A stretch of DNA of 64,000 nucleotides from Actinoplanes aureus (GTDB lineage Bacteria > Actinomycetota > Actinomycetes > Mycobacteriales > Micromonosporaceae). The stretch covers positions 1 through 64,000 of the forward strand of contig NZ_JADQTO010000026.1 in assembly GCF_015704865.1 (NCBI RefSeq). Direction: 5' to 3'. The notes under the pieces were generated by a model, which did no database searches, was not told the origin of the DNA, and was given only the letters and a program-made list of their open reading frames with translations. The position numbers and the translations under genes were made by a program. Positions 16,040 to 21,806 of this stretch are shown piece after piece; the stretch's first letter is position 1; the number at the start of each line of letters is the position of its first letter.

Positions 16040-16801
16040 ATGACACTTCTGCACTCCGTGGTGGCCGGCGCGCTTGCCGCGGCCGCCGCCATCGCTCCAC
16101 CGCCGGGCTCCCTGGAACTGCGCTACGAGGGCGGCCTCACCGGTCCGGCCCAGGTGGCTGACAGCAGCGGCAACGATCTGCACGGCGATATCCGTACCGG
16201 AGGTGGCGGTGCGGTGGCGGTGGTGACCGAGGACGGCGATCCGTTCCTGCGCTTTCCCGGAGGTAGCTGCACGGTGGCGCCCTGCCCGCAGGCGATCATC
16301 CAGCCGGTCCGGACGGTCACGCTGGTGCCGGCCGAAGGCCGGTTCGTGTACGGCGCCGACATCCGGCTGACCGAGCCACCGTCGTCGGAGGCCGGGATGA
16401 ACGTGTTCCAGTTCGGCGCCGCCGGGACCGGCCTGAGCCAGTGGAAACTACAGGTCGACTCCGGGCGGCCGTCGTGCCGCTGGTCGGACGGGACCGACTT
16501 CGTGCTGCTGGGCGCCGGCGGCGACGACTTCCGGCTCACCGTGGGCCGGTGGTACCGGGTGACCTGCGTACGCCTGTCGCCGGTGCTGTTCCAGATCCGG
16601 GTCGACGATCCGCGCACCGGCCGCCAGGTGCTGCCGCCGAGGAGGCAGACCGCGAAGCTGCGGGACATCCTGCCCAGCGGTGCCGTGGTGATCGGCGGCA
16701 AGCGGATCCGGGCTGGGCAGAGCGACGTCGATACCGATCAGTTCCACGGTGATCTGGACGCCGTGGAGTTCGGGCGCCGGGAAGTGCCGTCGGACGGCTG
16801 A
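16040..16801 (+). CDS. secreted LamG-like (concanavalin-fold) protein
   Basis: A 253-residue exported protein. The ATG at 16040 gives a short signal peptide (MTLLHSVVAGALAAAAAIAPP), with GAGG about 11 bases upstream. The rest reads as one jelly-roll LamG/concanavalin-like domain: LELRYEGGLTG, VADSSGNDLHGDI, a central WKLQVDSGRPSCRWSDG strand pair and a DQFHGDLDAVEFG ending, which is characteristic of secreted actinomycete LamG proteins. It probably binds a glycan or another extracellular ligand; no catalytic residues are evident. Element A copy 4 follows 52 bases after the stop. Confidence 0.65.
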   Translation: MTLLHSVVAGALAAAAAIAPPPGSLELRYEGGLTGPAQVADSSGNDLHGDIRTGGGGAVAVVTEDGDPFLRFPGGSCTVAPCPQAIIQPVRTVTLVPAEGRFVYGADIRLTEPPSSEAGMNVFQFGAAGTGLSQWKLQVDSGRPSCRWSDGTDFVLLGAGGDDFRLTVGRWYRVTCVRLSPVLFQIRVDDPRTGRQVLPPRRQTAKLRDILPSGAVVIGGKRIRAGQSDVDTDQFHGDLDAVEFGRREVPSDG

Positions 16802-16853
16802 TCGGTGTTCGGGCCTTGTGGGTCGAGGTTTGCATTGCCGGTTCCGCTTCTTC

Positions 16854-17990
16854 GGGGTACGCGTAACCGGCGTCCCGCCGAAGCCGTGCCCGTCCCTGCT
16901 CTCCCGGCGCGAGCCAGGCTTTCCGTCCCGGCCCCAGCGCGGCCGCCGGGAAACACCAGTCCGTCGCGCTGCGGGCAGACCGAGGTGGGTGCTCGGCAAA
17001 CGGCCGGCTGCCTGCTGCGGGGTTCGCCGGACCGGACGCGGTGACGGCGGGGTTGCTGCCAGCGGCCGGGTGCCTGCCCGAGGTTTGCCGGGCCGGGCGC
17101 GGTTTCGTGGTGGTTGCTCGCCACGCGGCCGGGCTGCATGCCCGGGGTTGTGCGGGGCCGGGCGCGGACTCGTCGTGGTTGCTCGCCACGCGGCCGGACT
17201 GCCTGCCCGGCGTTGTGCGGGGCCCGGCGCGGTTTCGTCGTGGTTGCTTGCCAGCGCCCGGGGTGCCGGGTCCGGGTGGTAGGGACACTTACGGGAGGCG
17301 GTCGACGCGGGGACTACTGCGGGTAGCCGCCGTTGCGTGGTGGTTTCGGGGAATGCGGTGGATCCGGTGCACGTCTACCCACCCGATCCACCACGGTCCG
17401 CGAGACCGGCCGCAAACCCGGCCAACTCTGGCTACCCCACGTCACTTCAGCCGTGCGCCAACCCCGTGTGACGACCGCAGCGCCTACCCCAGGCGCGGAG
17501 GGCGGACCGCAATTGCCCACGTTCGTCGCCGTAACCGCCAGGTGAAGCTGTTTCCCGGCGGTCGCGCTGGGGCGGTGCGGAAAAGCCGGTCGGCCGGTGG
17601 TTGCCGGCCGACCGGGCATGGCGGGTGTGGTGTGGATCAGCGAGACAGCCACTGCTGCTAGCTCGGTGATCGACAAGGCGCGGTTTCTGCGGCCGGCTAT
17701 GCGCGAGGGCTGCTTGAACGGCCGGGAAGCAGCCCTCGCGCACAGCCGAATGATCAAACAGGCCTCAAAAGCCGGCCCGGCTGTGCCTGATGGCTGTCAC
17801 CACCTCCCGGACAGCACCGAGCCACGCCGCGCCGGGCCGGCCGCGCCGAGGGCTGGCCGGGCCACGCCGCCGGGCCGAGCCGGGCCGGGCCGGGCCTGGC
17901 CGGGCTCGGCGCCGCGTACCGGCTCACCGCGCGACTGCCGCAAACGGCCTTCCCTGGAACGATCACCTACCAGACCTTGACCGCGACAGA
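16854..17990 (+). repeat. composite dispersed repeat, copy 2
   Basis: There is no gene in this 1.1-kb stretch. In order on the plus strand: element A copy 4 (16854-16954), about four degenerate ~65-bp minisatellite units containing GGTTGCTCGCCACGCGGCC (about 16980-17275), about 270 bases of unassigned sequence, a reversed partial element A end (17550-17572), the conserved hairpin block (about 17590-17811), a GCCGGGCC-rich tract (about 17818-17925) and a tail to 17990. Element B follows at 18001. It is the inverted, longer counterpart of 478-1091. Confidence 0.8.
17694..17748 (+). repeat. 55-nt near-perfect hairpin in composite repeat copy 2
   Basis: GCGCGAGGGCTGCTT at 17701-17715 pairs perfectly with AAGCAGCCCTCGCGC at 17727-17741 around an 11-nt loop, and the outer CGGCT/AGCCG arms extend the stem to 22 pairs with one mismatch. 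It matches the hairpin at 740-794 in length and position within the repeat. Confidence 0.75.
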
Positions 17991-18000
17991 TGCCAAAAAG

Positions 18001-18119
18001 GGCTTCCGTGGTCAGGGTCCCCAAGCGGTGATCTTGCTTGGCCACGCTCAATGCTGTCTCAACGGCCGCCAGACAGCACCCACGTTGGGCCGGACGAGAC
18101 CCTGACCGCGACGGATGGC
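18001..18119 (+). repeat. element B, copy 2
   Basis: GTGGTCAGGGTCCCC near the left end and GACCCTGACC near the right end form an outer stem. Inside are CCAAGC/GCTTGG and CTGTCT/AGACAG hairpins. Its right end touches the stop codon of the M14 carboxypeptidase gene (18119-18121). Confidence 0.8.
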
Positions 18120-19162
18120 TAGGCGGCGTCGAGTTCGAGCGTTGACTGGATGCCGGGTAGGGCGGGGCCGCGCGCCGGGATCCGGTCGGCTCGGGCCGGG
18201 TCGATGCGCCACAGTGAGCGGTCGGCGGCGCCCTGGGCGGTGGCGATCATCGAGGCGAAGGCGCTGCGGATCTGCAGCTCGACCTGGTCTTCGGGTAGGT
18301 CGGAGAGCTCGACCAGCAGGGACGCGCTGCCGAGGATCCCGTACGCGTTCCGCGCGATCCCCTCGTAGTCGCCGCCCGGGTAGAGGGTGACGTTCGCGCC
18401 GGCTAGCGTCATCGCCTCGGTGTTGCGGACCGCCAGCTGGCGTCCCGCGGTCACCGCGCCGGCTTCCACCAGCGGGCTGGTCGGCCACAGCAGCGACGCG
18501 GTGGTCTCCTCACCGTCGGGTTGCAGGTAGCGGCCCTGCATGTGGTAGTCGACGACGATCCGCGGGTGGGTCCGCTGCCACAGCCGCAGCACAGCCCGTG
18601 ACTCGGGCACCGGGTTGTCGGCGATCGGGGTCAGCGGGTTGTGGAAGCGGTTGATGTCGTAGCCGACCCCCGGTTCCGAGTAGTCGCCGGTGGCGGACGG
18701 GTCGTGGTTGTAGCGCTGGTTGCGGACGGCGCCGTCGGGGTTGGCCTGTACCACGATGTCGAGCGTGATCCGGCTGCGCAGCCAGCGGTGCCAGGCGGTG
18801 TCGGGTACGCCGAGCGCCCACAACGCGCGGATCGCGGCGGGTGTGCCGAGCGGTTCGTCGCCGTGCTGCTGGGTGACGTAGAGCAGGCGGGTGTGGCCGT
18901 GCCCGACGGTAGCCAGCCGCAGCGGGCGGTTCTCGTTGCTGCGGCCGATGACGCCGAGGCGGACCCGGCCGTCGCTGTCCCGGGCGATGCGGGTCAGGGC
19001 CCGGCGCACGTCGTCGGGGCTGGGCCGCGGCGGGACGAGGCTGGCCGGTACGGCGGTGGTCAGGGTGTCCGGGGTGGTGGCGGGCTGGGCGGCGGCAGGT
19101 GTGGCGGCCAGGCCCAGGGTGAGCAGGGTGGCGGTGGCGAGGGCGGCGATCGTGGATCTCAC
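18119..19162 (-). CDS. secreted M14-family zinc carboxypeptidase
   Basis: A 347-residue exported metallopeptidase. The GTG at 19162 (with GGAG upstream) gives a clean signal peptide (STIAALATATLLTLGLAATPAAAQ). QQHGDEPLGT supplies the zinc ligands His and Glu, NPDG and DINRFHNPL the substrate pocket, DYHMQG the third ligand His, and VELSDLPED the catalytic Glu, as in the M14 family. It probably trims C-terminal residues from peptides or cell-wall fragments outside the cell. It is single, with an 18-bp dyad upstream and element B directly behind. Confidence 0.85.
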   Translation of the reverse strand: MRSTIAALATATLLTLGLAATPAAAQPATTPDTLTTAVPASLVPPRPSPDDVRRALTRIARDSDGRVRLGVIGRSNENRPLRLATVGHGHTRLLYVTQQHGDEPLGTPAAIRALWALGVPDTAWHRWLRSRITLDIVVQANPDGAVRNQRYNHDPSATGDYSEPGVGYDINRFHNPLTPIADNPVPESRAVLRLWQRTHPRIVVDYHMQGRYLQPDGEETTASLLWPTSPLVEAGAVTAGRQLAVRNTEAMTLAGANVTLYPGGDYEGIARNAYGILGSASLLVELSDLPEDQVELQIRSAFASMIATAQGAADRSLWRIDPARADRIPARGPALPGIQSTLELDAA

Positions 19163-19175
19163 GGCGGCTCCATCG

Positions 19176-19193
19176 TTTGACGTCGATGTCAAA
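19176..19193. promoter_or_regulatory. 18-bp dyad upstream of the M14 gene
   Basis: TTTGAC and GTCAAA arms separated by 6 bases (TTTGACGTCGATGTCAAA on the plus strand) end 13 bases before the GTG start. The place and symmetry suit an operator; no matching regulator is encoded nearby. Confidence 0.4.
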
Positions 19194-19236
19194 GCTCACC
19201 GTATGGATGCCTGCCGAGATTCGCCACCGGTGCTGC

Positions 19237-19318
19237 GTTTCCCGGCGGCCGCGCTGGGGCCGGGGCGGCCCGCCGGGATCGCGCGGGACAGGCGGGGACC
19301 GGCGGTTACGCGTACCCC
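19237..19318 (-). repeat. element A, copy 5
   Basis: GGGGTACGCGTAACCGCC at 19318 downwards, ending GCGGCCGCCGGGAAAC. Here the element overlaps the end of the membrane protein gene: its TACGCGTAA encodes the final Tyr-Ala and the stop codon. Confidence 0.75.
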
Positions 19319-19863
19319 TGGAAGCGGTTGAGATAGGCGCGCGAGCGCCGCCGCAAGATGGCATGGTAGATCGCCAGGCCGGCGAAGCCGGCCGCCTGGA
19401 CAGCGTGCACCGCGACGCGGCCCGGCGAAGCATCGCCGTCACCGAGCAGCAGGCCGACGTTGATCAGCGGAAACACCGCGGCCAGGGTCGCCAGCGGCAG
19501 GACGATCGGCGCCAGCTTCACTCCGCGCTGGGCCTCGGCGAGGGCCAGCCGGCCGATCTCACCGTCCGGCTTCTCCTGGTTCTTGATGGCTTGGCCGACC
19601 TGAGCGCGGGTCTTGCGGTCGGCGCCCCACAGCGGCGACACCATGGTGCCGGTCCGCCGGCGGACCGCTCGGACCATGAGTGTCAGGCCCAGCCCGCACA
19701 AGGCGATCAGGCCGATCAGCACGGCCAGGACGATCAGCCACGTCCGGGGCTCCCGCCCGGGCCCGGCCGCCAGAAACCCGGCGGCCAGGGCGAGCGGGAT
19801 CAGCAGCCCGAAGACGATCAGGACGATCCGGAAGCGCCGGTCGGCGCGGGCCTGCAGGTCCAC
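19306..19863 (-). CDS. four-helix membrane protein of unknown function
   Basis: A 185-residue protein with a basic start (MDLQARADRRFR), two membrane helices (IVLIVFGLLIPLALAAGFLAA; WLIVLAVLIGLIALCGLGL), a charged cytoplasmic loop (ADRKTRAQVGQAIKNQEKPD) and two further helices (LAPIVLPLATLAAVFPLINV; AVQAAGFAGLAIYHAIL), ending in RRRSRAYLNRFQGYA. No enzymatic motif is visible. It lies 16 bases downstream of the acyl-CoA dehydrogenase gene on the same strand and may be the last gene of that transcript. Confidence 0.7.
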   Translation of the reverse strand: MDLQARADRRFRIVLIVFGLLIPLALAAGFLAAGPGREPRTWLIVLAVLIGLIALCGLGLTLMVRAVRRRTGTMVSPLWGADRKTRAQVGQAIKNQEKPDGEIGRLALAEAQRGVKLAPIVLPLATLAAVFPLINVGLLLGDGDASPGRVAVHAVQAAGFAGLAIYHAILRRRSRAYLNRFQGYA

Positions 19864-19879
19864 ATCGGAGTGCTACCCG

Positions 19880-21034
19880 TCAGCGGCCGTAGCCGAACAT
19901 CTTCGCGGCCAGGTCGGTCATCACCTCGGTGGCACCGGCACCGATGCCCAGGATGCGGGTGTCGCGGTAGTGCCGCTCGACCTCGCTCTCGCGCATGTAA
20001 CCCATGCCGCCGTGCAGCTGGACGGCCTCGTCGACGACGTACTTGCAGGCGTCGACGGCGGCGTTCTTGGCCAGGCAGACCTCGCCGACGACCTGCTCGC
20101 CGGCGGCGTGGCGCAGGGCGACCTGCCGGGTGTACGCGCGGGCGAGCTCGATGCGCTGCCGCATCTGGACGAGCTTGTGCTGCACCACCTGCCGGGCGAT
20201 CAGCGGCTTGCCGAACGTGTGGCGGCTGCGCGCGTACTCCAGGGTGAGGTCCAGGCAGCGCTGCGCGGTGGCGTACGCGTGCACCGCGGCGATGATCCGT
20301 TCCGGTACGAAGACCTGCGCGATCAGCAGGAACCCGCCGTCCTCGGGGCCGATCAGGTTGGCGGCCGGCACCCGGCAGTCGGTGAACGACAGCTCCGCGG
20401 TGTCGGAGCAGAGCCAGCCCATCTTGTCGAGCTTGCGTGACACGGTGAACCCGGGCGTGCCCTTCTCGATGACCAGCAGGCTGATCCCGGAGGCCCCCGG
20501 CCCGCCGGTACGCACCGCGGTGGTGACGAAGTCGGCGCGGGTGCCGGAGGTGATGAACATCTTGGCGCCGTTGACCACGTAGTCGTCGCCGTCGCGGACC
20601 GCGGTGGTGCGCAGCGAGGCCACGTCGGAACCGGCGTCCGGTTCGGTGATGCCCAGTGAGCAGACCTTCTCGCCGGCCAGCGCCGGGCGCACGAACCGGT
20701 CGATCAGCGCGGTGTCGCCGGTGACGATGATGTGCGGCAGGGCGATGCCGTGGGTGAACAGCGCGGCGTGCGCGCCGGAGGAGCCGCCGGCCTCCAGGAA
20801 CGCCTCGGTGGCCACCACGGTGTCGACCGTGTCCCCGCCCTCGCCGCCGTGCTCCTCCGGGAAGCCGATGCCGTAGAGACCGGCTTTGGCGGCGCGTTCG
20901 TGCAGGTCGCGCGGGAGTTCGCCGGTCTTCTCCCAGTCGGCGAGGTAGGGATGGACCTCGCGGGTGACGAACTGGTGCATGGCGTCCCTCAGGGCCGCGC
21001 GTTCGGGGGTGTCGAAGGGGTCGGTATAGGACAT
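19880..21034 (-). CDS. acyl-CoA dehydrogenase
   Basis: A 384-residue flavoprotein of the acyl-CoA dehydrogenase family. GITEPDAGSDVASLRTTA and FITSGTRADF are the FAD and substrate-binding signatures of the middle domain. The C-terminal helical domain has RHTFGKPLIARQ and the QLHGGMGYMRESEVERHYRD motif with a catalytic Glu position usual for short-chain or branched substrates. It oxidises an acyl-CoA to the enoyl-CoA and passes electrons to ETF. Its ATG overlaps the TetR stop (TGATG), so the two are coupled. The crotonase and ligase genes on the other arm of the promoter fit one degradation pathway. Confidence 0.85.
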   Translation of the reverse strand: MSYTDPFDTPERAALRDAMHQFVTREVHPYLADWEKTGELPRDLHERAAKAGLYGIGFPEEHGGEGGDTVDTVVATEAFLEAGGSSGAHAALFTHGIALPHIIVTGDTALIDRFVRPALAGEKVCSLGITEPDAGSDVASLRTTAVRDGDDYVVNGAKMFITSGTRADFVTTAVRTGGPGASGISLLVIEKGTPGFTVSRKLDKMGWLCSDTAELSFTDCRVPAANLIGPEDGGFLLIAQVFVPERIIAAVHAYATAQRCLDLTLEYARSRHTFGKPLIARQVVQHKLVQMRQRIELARAYTRQVALRHAAGEQVVGEVCLAKNAAVDACKYVVDEAVQLHGGMGYMRESEVERHYRDTRILGIGAGATEVMTDLAAKMFGYGR

Positions 21035-21696
21035 CAACGCTCCTTTGCGGGACGTTCTACCAGGGTTTCCGGGGCTCGCCGGCCGAGCAGCACGGCGGCG
21101 GCGCGTTTCCAGCGGCGGATGAGCAGCTCGCGGCGGGCCAGGTCGCCGCTGACGATGCCGGTCATGGCGAGCCCGGTGAGCACCTCGAAGCTGAGCTGAA
21201 CGACCGTGGCGAGCCGGGGGTCGCCGGGCATGGACTCCTCGAGCAGGGCACGGGACTGGGCGTGCAGCACCCCGAAGACCTCCTTCTCCACCGGGACCAG
21301 CGCGCCGCGCAGCTCGGCGTCGGTGCGTGCCGCGTTCCACAGCTCGAGGGCGGCCCAGAACAGCGGTGAGGAGAAGTGCCGCCAGAGGATGTCGATCAGG
21401 GCGTCCAGCCGGTCGGTGCCGGCTGACGCGGTAGCCAACTCAGCGGCGGCCAGTTCGGCGGCGAGGCCGTCGAGGCGGCGGCGGGCGACGTGCTGGACCG
21501 CGGCGACGAGCAGGTCCACCTTGGTCGGGAAGTGGTGCAGCAAGGTGCCGCGGGGCACGTCGGCGCGGGCGAGCACCTCGGTGGTGGTGGTCTCGGCGTG
21601 GCCGCGCTCGACCAGGCACTGGACGGTGGCGTCCAGAATCTTCGCCCGGGTGGCCTCGCTGCGTTGCGCCTGGGTGCGCCTGCCCTGTCCGATCAC
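21034..21696 (-). CDS. TetR-family regulator of the acyl-CoA locus
   Basis: A 220-residue TetR repressor. The N-terminal helix-turn-helix (AKILDATVQCLVERGHAETT, RADVPRGTLLHHFPTKVDLL) is clear, and the rest is a helical ligand domain. The start is a GTG at 21696. It is encoded divergently from the SRPBCC-thiolase-crotonase gene and is coupled to the acyl-CoA dehydrogenase gene. Two 23-bp operator-like sites lie in the 110-bp divergent region, one in front of each gene. An acyl-CoA or related acid is a likely inducer, by analogy with FadR-like TetR proteins. Confidence 0.85.
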   Translation of the reverse strand: MIGQGRRTQAQRSEATRAKILDATVQCLVERGHAETTTTEVLARADVPRGTLLHHFPTKVDLLVAAVQHVARRRLDGLAAELAAAELATASAGTDRLDALIDILWRHFSSPLFWAALELWNAARTDAELRGALVPVEKEVFGVLHAQSRALLEESMPGDPRLATVVQLSFEVLTGLAMTGIVSGDLARRELLIRRWKRAAAVLLGRRAPETLVERPAKER

Positions 21697-21700
21697 GCAC

Positions 21701-21723
21701 TTACCGTACGGCGTGACGGTTAG
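21701..21723. promoter_or_regulatory. TetR operator-like site 1
   Basis: A 23-bp site starting TTACCGT and ending ACGGTTAG, immediately upstream of the TetR GTG. Its arms are partly complementary, and it matches site 2 at both ends over the same length. Confidence 0.55.
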
Positions 21724-21773
21724 TTTGTCTCCGGCGGATTTCTCGCGGCCTTGCCGTGAGCCAGCTCACCCCT

Positions 21774-21796
21774 TTACCGTCACGGCAGACTGTTAG
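21774..21796. promoter_or_regulatory. TetR operator-like site 2
   Basis: A 23-bp site starting TTACCGT and ending ACTGTTAG, ending 10 bases before the ATG of the fusion gene. With site 1 it explains control of both divergent arms by one repressor. Confidence 0.55.
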
Positions 21797-21806
21797 GGGG
21801 ACGTCG

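Noticed and set aside
16980..17275. Repeat array that might be a CRISPR
   Set aside because: Units differ from each other throughout, there is no constant repeat with unique spacers, and no cas genes are near.
17041..17661. Open frame of 206 codons within composite repeat copy 2
   Set aside because: It crosses minisatellite units of a length not divisible by three and unrelated repeat modules; no conserved protein features.
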